From NCBI RefSeq assembly GCF_025499465.1, contig NZ_JAIMCA010000002.1, forward strand, positions 788,573-852,572: 64,000 nt of DNA. The letters run 5' to 3'. Position numbers and translations under genes: made by a program. The notes under the pieces are model-generated. The model was not told the origin of the DNA. It was given only the letters and a program-made list of their open reading frames with translations, and did not search any database. Shown here in pieces: positions 27,493 to 36,670 of this stretch; the first letter of the stretch is position 1, and every line of letters begins with the position of its first letter. This DNA comes from Allobosea sp. BH3 (lineage in GTDB: Bacteria; Pseudomonadota; Alphaproteobacteria; Rhizobiales; Beijerinckiaceae).

Positions 27493-30400
27493 TCAAGTCA
27501 TTTGCCTTAACGCCAACGCATGAAGTTGAACCCGGCTAAGCGCAGCTGGCGTATTGCTTGAGAGAAAGACCTTCGCCGGCGTGTCGTAGCCCTTACGCAC
27601 GGCCGGGCCGAGACACTCGATGACCTGTCTATCCAGCTCTTCCTGGTGGCCAAAAGGGTCAACCTCCCCGACGACATGGGACACCAGTCCGATGATGAAC
27701 GAGAGGCCTCGAGGCACGACAGTTCCGACAAGTTCACGCGCCCTTGGACACATCTTCTCCGCGTCGTCGTCGGAATCGGGATCTCCACCCAATGCACGTT
27801 CGACCTCGCAAAGAGGCTTGCCGCTGATCCAGGCGACGAGGCCAGGGAGGACGAGCGCCAACTCCTCGGCGGTTAGTTCTGCGTCCCGCTTTCGACCGCA
27901 TGATGCCATGAGCGACCGGCTTACGCCGCCCAGTAGCGAGTCGCGCGCATCGTCATCAGCCTTCAGCCAATCGATCGTCCAAGTCAGCCATTCGCCGACG
28001 GTCGTGGGCAACTTTCCGGTGCCATCGGCGATTCTCTTTCGCAGCCGGAGCAGCAGGTTCATCGACAACCCGCTCTGAGAGGCCAGTTCCGCGATCGTGT
28101 TGTCGACCTCTCCCTGCGCATCCAGCGCGATCGCTTTCTTTAGATCGGTGATCTTGGCTTCAAACTCCGCTTCGGCATGGCGCTTTCGCGCCGCGAACGC
28201 CCCGAACGACTTTCGAAGATCGAAAAGGACGTTGGGTTCCTCTGCTCCTTCCGCTTCGCGAAGCGCCGCCATTCGATTGACGACATAGCGGACATCCGGA
28301 TCGACCGTTTGACCCTGCATGAGCCTGTCCAGCACGATCTCGAGCGGATCGGAGATCACGACGCAGCGATCGTCTTCGGGCAGAACAGACTTCAGCTTTT
28401 CGACAACCTTCCACCCCAAGGGCTCGCCGTCGGAGAAGCTGATGATGGGCTCGGGGATTAGCAGCACGACGCCATTGGCGAGATGACCTGCTCGACCGGC
28501 TCTGGCGGCAGCATTTAGGATCTCGTGCGCCTCGAGGTCGGCGCGCCCTTTTTGTGCAGCGTCGGCGCGCTTGTCGCCAGCCAGAATCGCAAGCTGGGCG
28601 GGGAGGTTAGGCCCTGGGCGAGAGTCGGGGTTGCGACGATGACTTTCGCGCCGTTGGCCCGTTTGAACATGCGCTCGGCGAGATCGCGCTCGAGGCGAAG
28701 CATTGCCGAATTATGCGGAACGGCGATGGCGGGTCGAGAGAGCAAGGAATGCTTGAGGCCGCCGAGTTCGGCCTCGAGCGCGTCCCAGCGCTCCTGCTCG
28801 GCCTCGGTGACCTCGATCTTCTCGTTGAGTTCGTCTGATATCTCGCCCGCGACCGAGACCGCGTCGTTCTTCGTGTTGACGAACACGATCGATTTTAGAC
28901 CGCTCCGAGTGGCGGAGATGGCCAACTTGGCGGCGACGTGATTGGCATTCGGCTTTAGCCGGAGCGGACCATATTTGATATCGCCGGCGAGCGCGACGGA
29001 AGCGTCGAGCACCTGCGTCATGACGCAGTGAGCACGCTTCTCGCGCAGCCAATTATGTTGCAGCCCCCAGATCGCCCATGGGTGCGCGACGAGTTGCCGT
29101 TCCGCGATGACCCGAAGCCCCTTAGCCTTCTTCGCTTTTTTCGTGTTCTCAGCGAGCTGGGCGGCCATCGCAGCCTTCTTCGCGTCCTCCAGCTCTCCGT
29201 TTTTGTAGATCACCACGCCGCGTGCTTGCCTGCTCGGCTTCCACAAAAGGTCAACGCACACGCAGTCGCGTCCGGTGAGCTGATGGATCCAGTCGGCGAA
29301 TTCAGGACCGTTCTTGAGCATCGCCGACAGGAAGAGCAGATCGGCGTCGGGCGCGATGTGATTGAATGCGAGGACGCAGAGCATACCGTCGAGCGCACGC
29401 CGGATCTTCCCTGACTGAGGGCTCAAGAGATGGCATTCGTCGAAGATCAGAAGTCCCACATCGGAAAACGCTTCGGGCGCAAAGGAGAGCATCGCGAGGC
29501 AACGCTCCGGCGTCATCACCTCGATTTCCCGGAGCTGCGCGTCCAGCCCGAAGAGCAAATCGAAGTCGCTGGAGACGACCGAGCCAAGGAGTTCCTGCGG
29601 GAAGATCTCTTGCAGATCGCCGGTGAGCTGCTCAACAAGAGCATGCGTCGGCGCGAGAAACACGACCTTCTTGCCCCGGGAGAGAGCGCCCGCCAGCTTC
29701 AGTGAAGAGACGGTCGTTTTGCCTGCTCCTGTGGGAAGGACCACAACGGCCGACTTACCGGTCTCGTGGAAACCCTTTGCGATCGCCTCGCGGTGGTTAG
29801 GCCATAGGAACGGGAAAGCATTTGCTCTCGCGCGGATCCATTTACCCCAGAATTTTGTGTCGGCTCCGCCGGGAGGGGAGAGGTCTGTGAGCGCTGCGCT
29901 GGCGATACCGTCATGGGCCGCGATCAGGAGCGACGCGAGGTGATGCGGTCCTGCGTAGGTGCTGAGGATGTTGCCACCGAGCACATCGCCATATTGATCG
30001 TCCAAGACGGCGGAGAGCCGCAGCACACGCTCGAAGGCGGTGCGCGCCGTATCGAAACGCCCAATGGCGGGTTGCGGCGTTGGTAGTCCGAGGAAGCGTG
30101 CGGCAAGCATCTCGATGCCGACAATGAGAGCCTCGAGCAGTGCTGCGAGCGCTTGCTCTTCCAGGCCAATCGCTCGACGCCTTGCCCGCCATCGTGTCGC
30201 ACGCTCGTAGATGCGGTCGAGCTGGCCGCGAGCCAGGTCGGCGACATTCTCAGACAGAATGGTCGCCTCGTAGCTTTGACCATCGCGACGGGGAAGGATG
30301 TGCGAGGCCGCTTCGTGGGCGTCCGCATATTGTTCTGCGGCAAGAAACAGCAGGGCGGCGGCGATCGTTGGATCGAGGCGGTCCCTGTCAATGTTGGAGA

Positions 30401-30710
30401 CGACGGCGGGACCATCCGGGGCGGCCGCTTGCCGTCGTGCGAGGATTTGCTGGGCTGTTCCTGCGACGAATGCGGCTGCCCTGCGCACAGAGCCCTCGGT
30501 CTGGAGCGATGTGACCAGTTCGTAAGTGTCTGAGATGCGTTCAAGCGTCCATCCGCTTTCACCATCGCTGGCTGCGTCGCCTGTGCCGCTCAATCGCGCC
30601 GACACCAGGTTCGCATAGTGCCTCGTCAGCAGCGCCGGTATGTTCTGCGGATCGAGGCCCGGAACCGGGGGCGCCGACCGGAGCAGCTGAGCCGTAGCGG
30701 AATCGAACAT
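27493..30710 (-). pseudogene. DEAD/DEAH-box helicase, frameshifted; HamB-like partner of the adjacent nuclease
   Basis: Reading from 30710, the first frame gives motif I VLPTGAGKTT near residue 330, a DEAH-type box written IFDECHLL near 420, and then FVNTKNDAVSV and ATPTLAQGL. Near 28609 one base appears lost. The next frame continues NLPAQLAIL and the motif VI-like ILNAAARAGRAGHLANG, and runs to a stop at 27493. With the frame restored the protein would have about 1072 residues. It begins one base inside the stop of the nuclease gene (TGATG). Nuclease plus large helicase is the Hachiman-type arrangement. A sequencing error cannot be excluded; if the break is real, the helicase loses motif VI. 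Confidence 0.75.
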
Positions 30711-31588
30711 CAGGCAACCTCCGTCTCTAGCTCGTCGAGATAGGCGATCGCCTGCGCTGCAAGGCTATCAAACCAGTCGCGGACCTTTCCTTCGACAATC
30801 AAGCTGGCGCCGATCCGGCGGTCCTGACTGAGGCCATCGAGTGCATCGTATCCCTTGAAGAGTTTCTGCCGCTCGGCCTGGCTGTCCTGATCCTTGGACA
30901 GCGCGAAGGCTGCGCGGTAACGCCGCTGCTTACGATCCATGACGTTTGCCGCCAGCTTGGCGGACGCACCCTCATCGATGCCGCTCATGCGCAACAGAGC
31001 GGATGCGGTGGCGACGAGCTCGGCGGAACGCTTGTTCTTGTGGCGGTCGAGGAACGCAGGAATGACTTTTTGGAGAAACGTGCCCCTGGGATCGTCAGTG
31101 CATTTGTCCTCGAAAATCGTCGTCATCACGACTTTTGATTTGTCGTCGGCCAGCTCGATCATCAGGCCGTCCAGACCTTGGGACGTGGCGCTTACATGCG
31201 GGTCTTTCAGCAGCACCTCGGTTCCATAGACTTGCCGCGCGGCGATCCAGGAGATCGCTTCAAAGATGAAACCGTCGCGCTGCCACCGGGGATAACCGGT
31301 TCGCGGCGTTTTGGCATCGTCCTGAACGGTCATCCTGACCCGTGCTTCTTGACGCAAGTCGGCGTCCGAAAACGCCGGGGCGGCCGGAAGGAGTTCCCTG
31401 AGGATGTAGGCGGCATAGGCCGCCTGGCCCATTGCAATGATGGCGATCAGCTTTGCCAGGCTCGTTGCATCATGCGCCGCCCAACGGTCGCCGATGCATT
31501 GAGCGTCGATTGAGACGGTTTGGGTGGACAGGGGTGGCGATGCCGTTGCAGGCGGGCTTGCCGACCCTACTTCAACCACGTCGGCCAT
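30710..31588 (-). CDS. Predicted PD-(D/E)XK nuclease, HamA/DUF1837-like
   Basis: The 292-residue protein has the spacing of a restriction-type nuclease core: Glu110 in FIFEAISW, Asp140 in GLDGLMIEL, and Glu160-Asp-Lys162 in TTIFEDKCTDDPR. The FEDK plus GLDG pattern next to a large helicase gene recalls HamA (DUF1837) of Hachiman and AbpA of AbpAB, which defend against phage. I infer the family from motif and context and cannot confirm it by search. The stop shares one base with the helicase start, so the pair is translationally coupled. The alanine- and proline-rich first 25 residues look unstructured. Confidence 0.65.
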   Translation of the reverse strand: MADVVEVGSASPPATASPPLSTQTVSIDAQCIGDRWAAHDATSLAKLIAIIAMGQAAYAAYILRELLPAAPAFSDADLRQEARVRMTVQDDAKTPRTGYPRWQRDGFIFEAISWIAARQVYGTEVLLKDPHVSATSQGLDGLMIELADDKSKVVMTTIFEDKCTDDPRGTFLQKVIPAFLDRHKNKRSAELVATASALLRMSGIDEGASAKLAANVMDRKQRRYRAAFALSKDQDSQAERQKLFKGYDALDGLSQDRRIGASLIVEGKVRDWFDSLAAQAIAYLDELETEVA

Positions 31589-32125
31589 GTGCTTGCGCGT
31601 CCCCCGAGCAGATCAATGGAAGTTTCGTCCCTTCACTTTGATAGTATCGATGTGCAGGTCAGGAATATAGATCTCTCGGGTGCGCAGGCCTTGGGCGCCA
31701 GCTCTTACGAATGGGGGCCCGAACCGCCATTCCTAATCTGGTCGCCGCAGCCCTAGCGTATCGGAAAAGCCATATCCCGGTTGCCGACGCTGGCGCATTC
31801 GGCCGAGAGATCCGTGATGTGCTGGCCGACGAGGTGGGTGACGTCGCGCCCTTGCGATCGGTCTCCACGACGACCGTCGTAGCGGCTATGCAGGAAGGCT
31901 CGCCCGAACAGGGCCTTCTATGCGCCTTGATCACCCCGCCAAATGGCTCTCACACGTGCGTTCCTTTCACCGCTGAGCCGGGATCCTGCTGTCAGACGGT
32001 AGCCGCGAACACGCATATACGGCATTTCTGTCTGAGCGGCGACCCATCACGCCCTAGCGCAAGGTGAGAGCCTGCCCCTCCGCCGCATCGATGCGGTACA
32101 CTGAGCGCTCTGCTATGATGTTCTC
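31589..32125. other. Intergenic region between divergent defence-like genes
   Basis: These 537 bases hold the upstream regions of the nuclease (leftward) and the nuclease-NTPase (rightward). A + strand reading frame at 31711-32067 (118 codons) begins with a protein-like stretch (NLVAAALAYRKSHIPVADAG, then GREIRDVLADEVGDV) but ends in low-complexity, cysteine-scattered sequence. I do not recognise it; it may be a decayed regulator. No clear promoter box or hairpin was identified. Confidence 0.35.
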
Positions 32126-35100
32126 ATGAATACGGAATCCACTAAAACAAAGATTTTCGTTGGCGCGCCGATCGAGCACGAGTCGGAGCGAAAATTCTTA
32201 TCATTTATAGTTTCATGGCTCGAAGAGAAAAAGATACCGTCGATCGTTCTCGCCAATATCGAACTCGAAGGTCGACAAATCGACTGCATAATTGCCACGG
32301 CCGATTCCGCTTCAGTCGTGGAGGTGAAGACCAGCCGGCTGCCGATCCGCGGTGAGGTCAACGGAACCTGGACGCGGTTGTCTGCCTCCGGCGAGTGGAG
32401 AGACTACACGAACGCCTATCAGCAAGCGGTTGGCGCGAAGAACAATGTGCGCGATGCGATGCAGGCGGCAAAGTCGGTGGGCAACTTCTATCCGGATGGG
32501 TACGTCGTGTTCACCAGCCCAATCCCTGAGGGATCCGTCGTCACGCCTGGCAATTTCAAGGCGCTCGTCACGACCATCGATCTCTTCTCGGACCAACTGA
32601 AAACGGTCGGGGCATCACCTTGGTCATTGGCGGACTGGGAGGAACTCGCGCGCACGCTCAAGCTAAGGCCGGTGACTTTGGATCAAGCCACGGCGGGCCG
32701 AGAAGCGCGCGAGGAGTTCGATCTGCTTGCCAGCTACGCCGCCGCCGTAGCGGCCGAATATGAACGCGATGGAAAATCGTGGCTCCCCGAGACGGACGAC
32801 CAACGCGCGGAAATGATGGATGCGGTTGCTGCGGATGCGGGCTGCTTCATCAGCGGCCCGTCCGGCTGCGGCAAGTCCTTGATGGCGAAATGGCTCGCGG
32901 CGAGCCTCGCTGAGGCGGGACACCCGACTTTCTTTATCGCCGCGAAGAACTTCACCGGCTCGTGGGCCGAGTGCCTGCGCAGGGAAGTTGGGCTTCTCAC
33001 CGATAGCGCTCCGGTGAAGCTCTATCGCGCGGTCGCGCGCTCCGACCGGCCAGTCTTTTTGATCGTCGATGGCATCAACGAGTTCGGTGCAGCGGCGTCG
33101 GAGGCGCTCCGTGGTGTCCGGGCACTGGCGAGGCGGATGGGCGCGCTGCTCGTCATTACCGGTCAAGAAGCAAAGCCGGGCGAGTTTGCTGGGCTCGGAG
33201 GCGTGGCGGTGGCTCGCCCGAGCTTGGAGTTGAAGAAGCGAATTGCACGAGCAGTTGGAGGGCAACTCACCCCGGTCGCTCTGGACGTGCTCCGGGCAGT
33301 CGGATCGGGCATCGAGGCCGCTCTCGTCGGGCAAATTGGCGCCGATCTGAAGGCCAACGCCACTCGCCTGCTTCTGATCGATCAATACATCCGCAAGCGT
33401 TTGGCTGGGCACGCGCGGGCTGGATCGTTTGGCTTGAGGCGGCTCGCGAGCACGCTGCATACGCAGATCGCATTCTCGATGGCGGAGGCGAATTTCGACG
33501 ATTTCATGCGCGCTGAAGGTCTGGGCTTTGCCGAGTGCGATGCGCTGTTTGCGGCCGGGCTGCTGGCTCGACGCACGGGTCGGGTGTCGTTCTCCCATGA
33601 GATGATTCTGAATGCGTGCGCGGCGATCGACCTGGCACGAACGGCGGAAAGCGATCCCATAAGCTTTGGGCAGCGATTGTCGGCTCCGATCATCGAGCCG
33701 ATCGCCGGCGACATCGTTGCGGCGATCGACGATGCGGCTGTCTGTCGAGGCGTGCTTTCAGAGGCGACGAGTTCGACATTGTTGGGCGATGCGGCGAGAG
33801 GACACTTTGGTCCGATCGCAGCCTCGAGCGCATGGGATTTGTTGAACGAGGCGACGGAAGCCTGTGTCGAGGAAATTCGCGGCGCTCGGCTTGCGCTGTC
33901 GAAAGAAAGGGATGCAGTCCGGATCGGCTGGGAAGATGCGACCCGGCGCGAGTGGACCTATCCAGAAGAGGCAAGGCTCCGCGCGGTCGGTCGCCTTGCC
34001 GTCCACGGATCGGGCCTCGACATCTTCCTGAGGCTCTGTGCGGAGATGGACGCCCGGTTAGCGACGGAGCGGAGCCGTTTTGCAGATTTTGCTCGTGAAG
34101 AACGATATCCGATCCGAAGTCAAAGCTTCGCGCTGACGTACTACGGGTTCGGCGAATCCATCGGATTTACCGAGGTTGCCCGATCAACGCAGCGCGGCTT
34201 TGAACCAGCATCAAAAGAGGAGCGAGCCTTCCCGATCAAGGTGGAGCAACTGACTTCAGGCCAACTTCATTTCTTGCTGGAGGGGCGACGGGCGTTCTTC
34301 GATGGCAATGATAGCGATTTCGCCGAGCAACTGATTTATCTGTTTCGCGAGCGGTTTCGGTGGGAGCCGTACCACGTTCAACTCGCTATGCTGAGTTCAG
34401 TCGGCTATGCACGTCGGGTGCCGCAGGAGGTGCTCGAACGCCTGATCGAAGCTATCCAGGCTCTCGACGTGAACCCGACAAACTGGGCCATCAATTCGAG
34501 TATCGTCGACGCGCTGAAGATTCTCGGCGCACTTGATGTTGAGGCCGAGGATTCACGGGCGCAGGTCAAAGCCGAGCTGGCGTCTGTCCTTGTTGACGAT
34601 GAAGATGTCGTCGACAACGACCTTGCTCTCTCGTTGTGCTTGAGGATGTTCGACCATCCGTTCGACTCCATCTATGGCGAAGAAATTTACAATCTGGACG
34701 AACAGCTACGGCGACGCCTCTATCGGCGAGCACTGCGAGCTTCGGATATTAAGAGTTCAACGAGCTTGGATTGGCTTACCAGGGAGGTAGCGGCGTTTGG
34801 CGACCCTACCGACGCAGCCTTGCTGCAGCCACTCACGGGCCTGCCCAGTCGGACAAATCCGTTTGCGCAAGAGGAATGGGGTGCCTTTGCGACCGCGACC
34901 CGGTTTGTCGGTCGACATTACGCCGAGTTGGAGCCGGTTAATCCGACAGCGTCGGAAGAAGCCTGCCTCGTCGCAATTCGCTTCTTGATCTATGCCATCG
35001 AGGCAAAGCGATCACCGGACTCCGAGGCGCGGCTCGCTTGGGCACGGCTCCACGAAATGCCTGCTCAGTTGGTCGTGGGTTGCCTGAGTGAGATTCAGAA

Positions 35101-35404
35101 GGCACTAAGCGATCGCTTCATTCCGAGCGAAAGGGGCGATGCGTATCCACCGTTAGACTTCGTGGCGGCCTATCCGTCGGATTGCCTGAGGGTATCACGA
35201 CGCTTCATCGACGACGGAGCCGATGCTCAGTTTTACCATCGCGTCCCGCACAGGGAGGATGGAATGACGTTCGCCTTCGACACGGTCGCGATTTATGGAG
35301 ATCGAAGCGACGTCGAAAGGCTTCGAGGCCGAAGCCGGGCTCATCGCTTCGCGCGCCACGCGTTGGCGGCGCTTAAGCGTTTGGAGGGCAGCGTTGCCGA
35401 ATGA
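32126..35404 (+). CDS. NERD-type nuclease fused to a P-loop NTPase with long helical C-terminus; putative defence protein
   Basis: The 1092-residue protein has three parts. Residues 15-160 form a nuclease-related (NERD, PD-(D/E)XK) domain, with Glu19/Glu21, Asp53 in RQIDCII, and Glu66-Val-Lys68 in VVEVKTS. Residues 235-420 form an NTPase with Walker A GPSGCGKS at 244-251 and Walker B VFLIVDGINEF with Asp315. The remaining 650 residues are helix-rich, without a known motif, and could be a sensor region. This effector-NTPase-sensor order recalls STAND/Avs antiphage proteins, but I cannot place it in a named family. ATG at 32126 begins a protein of normal NERD layout. The neighbour is a nuclease-helicase pair. 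Confidence 0.7.
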   Translation: MNTESTKTKIFVGAPIEHESERKFLSFIVSWLEEKKIPSIVLANIELEGRQIDCIIATADSASVVEVKTSRLPIRGEVNGTWTRLSASGEWRDYTNAYQQAVGAKNNVRDAMQAAKSVGNFYPDGYVVFTSPIPEGSVVTPGNFKALVTTIDLFSDQLKTVGASPWSLADWEELARTLKLRPVTLDQATAGREAREEFDLLASYAAAVAAEYERDGKSWLPETDDQRAEMMDAVAADAGCFISGPSGCGKSLMAKWLAASLAEAGHPTFFIAAKNFTGSWAECLRREVGLLTDSAPVKLYRAVARSDRPVFLIVDGINEFGAAASEALRGVRALARRMGALLVITGQEAKPGEFAGLGGVAVARPSLELKKRIARAVGGQLTPVALDVLRAVGSGIEAALVGQIGADLKANATRLLLIDQYIRKRLAGHARAGSFGLRRLASTLHTQIAFSMAEANFDDFMRAEGLGFAECDALFAAGLLARRTGRVSFSHEMILNACAAIDLARTAESDPISFGQRLSAPIIEPIAGDIVAAIDDAAVCRGVLSEATSSTLLGDAARGHFGPIAASSAWDLLNEATEACVEEIRGARLALSKERDAVRIGWEDATRREWTYPEEARLRAVGRLAVHGSGLDIFLRLCAEMDARLATERSRFADFAREERYPIRSQSFALTYYGFGESIGFTEVARSTQRGFEPASKEERAFPIKVEQLTSGQLHFLLEGRRAFFDGNDSDFAEQLIYLFRERFRWEPYHVQLAMLSSVGYARRVPQEVLERLIEAIQALDVNPTNWAINSSIVDALKILGALDVEAEDSRAQVKAELASVLVDDEDVVDNDLALSLCLRMFDHPFDSIYGEEIYNLDEQLRRRLYRRALRASDIKSSTSLDWLTREVAAFGDPTDAALLQPLTGLPSRTNPFAQEEWGAFATATRFVGRHYAELEPVNPTASEEACLVAIRFLIYAIEAKRSPDSEARLAWARLHEMPAQLVVGCLSEIQKALSDRFIPSERGDAYPPLDFVAAYPSDCLRVSRRFIDDGADAQFYHRVPHREDGMTFAFDTVAIYGDRSDVERLRGRSRAHRFARHALAALKRLEGSVAE

Positions 35405-35608
35405 AGGGGAGCGGCGTGCCCGGCTCCATTTCAAACTCGTGGCTGCAAGTGTCTGCTTACTGGTGAAGACACAGTTTGCCTAAACGTCCGCAGTGGGAGC
35501 GCGAAGCGGAGGTTGCTGCAAGAGCTGTCAAGGGTCAGCTAATGGGATGGACCGGCTGCACCCGCAGCCGCGTAAGCTGCGGCGTTATCGCCAAGGCGGA
35601 GCAGCCCC
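35405..35608. other. Non-coding leader of the IS110-family element with hairpin
   Basis: There is no coding sequence here. Close to the transposase start lies a perfect hairpin GGCTGC-accc-GCAGCC (35554-35569), followed by a second G/C-rich pairing segment (GCTGCGGCG near 35576). Structured non-coding ends carrying a guide (bridge) RNA are known for the IS110 family, so this leader is a candidate for such an RNA. The outer end of the element could not be located. Confidence 0.4.
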
Positions 35609-36670
35609 ATGAACAGGACGACCTCTAACACCGAGGCAGAACTCACCGTTGTCGGCATCGATATCGGCAAGGACGTATTCCATCTGGTCGGCTTCGATGT
35701 GAACGGCAAGATCGCGTTCCGACGCAAGATCCGGCGCTTGGCGCTGGAGGAGACCTTCAAGACTCTTCCCGCCTGCATCGTCGGGATGGAAGCCTGCCTG
35801 AGCGCTCATTTTGTCGCCCGCACGCTGCGCAGGCTCGGCCACGAGCCCCGCATCATTCCGGCGAAGTATGCGAAGCCTTTCATGAAGGGCCAGAAGAACG
35901 ATTACAATGACGCCGAGGCCATCGCGGAGGCCGCGCTACGTCCGAGCCTGCGGGTGGTGCGGGAGAAGACACAGGATGAACTCGACCTGCAGGCCTATCA
36001 CCGCATCCGGTCGCGGTTGGTCTCGCGCCGGACCGCGACGGTCAACCAGATCCGGGCGTTCCTGATCGAACAGGGTATCGCCATCCGCCCCGGATTGCGG
36101 GCCCTTCGCACCTCGCTCTTCGACATCCTGAAGAACCGGGCCGATGAGATCTCGCCGCGCATGAGCGATCTGATCGTCGGCCTCTACGAGGACTGGCTTT
36201 GGCTCGACGAGCGGATCGAGACGATCACCGCCGAGATCGAGAAGATCGCAGCCGAGCAGGCCGCCTGCACGCGGCTCATGAGCGTGCCGGGCGTCGGGCC
36301 GATCATCTCGACGGCACTGGTCGCCGCGATCGGCGATGGTGAAGCCTTCGACCGAGGCCGCGATTTCGGCGCCTGGCTCGGTCTCGTCCCTCGACAATAC
36401 AGCACCGGCGGCAGAACCGTGCTGGGGCGCATCTCGAAACAGGGCAACACCTATCTGCGCATGCTGTTCATCCAGGCCGCGAAGGTCATCATCATGAGAC
36501 CGCAGAACTGGGAGAAGTTCAGCTTCGGAACCTGGCTGAAGGATGCGGCTCCGCGACTTCACCGCAACAAGCTCGCGACCGCCCTCACCAATAAGCTGGC
36601 TCGCATCAGCTGGAGCGTGCTGCGCAACGGACGGTCCTTCGACACGCACGGGGAGGCGCTCGCAATCTAG
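35609..36670 (+). CDS. IS110-family transposase (DEDD recombinase)
   Basis: The 353-residue transposase appears full-length. The N-terminal RuvC-like DEDD domain has VGIDIGKDVFHLVG near residue 15, the Glu in VGMEACLSAHF, and KNDYNDAEAIAEA near residue 95. The C-terminal transposase_20 domain has MSVPGVGPIISTALVAAIGD near 228, FGAWLGLVPRQYSTGG with its conserved serine, and ISKQGNTYLRMLF. The open frame suggests recent arrival. IS110 elements lack conventional terminal inverted repeats, and I could not fix the element's ends; the non-coding flanks at 35405-35608 and 36671-36840 probably include them. Confidence 0.92.
   Translation: MNRTTSNTEAELTVVGIDIGKDVFHLVGFDVNGKIAFRRKIRRLALEETFKTLPACIVGMEACLSAHFVARTLRRLGHEPRIIPAKYAKPFMKGQKNDYNDAEAIAEAALRPSLRVVREKTQDELDLQAYHRIRSRLVSRRTATVNQIRAFLIEQGIAIRPGLRALRTSLFDILKNRADEISPRMSDLIVGLYEDWLWLDERIETITAEIEKIAAEQAACTRLMSVPGVGPIISTALVAAIGDGEAFDRGRDFGAWLGLVPRQYSTGGRTVLGRISKQGNTYLRMLFIQAAKVIIMRPQNWEKFSFGTWLKDAAPRLHRNKLATALTNKLARISWSVLRNGRSFDTHGEALAI

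Noticed and set aside
31711..32067. Possible 118-residue regulator-like protein (loosely MucR-like at the start)
   Set aside because: The resemblance is weak, the second half is not protein-like and no ribosome site is seen; kept only as a note in the intergenic entry.
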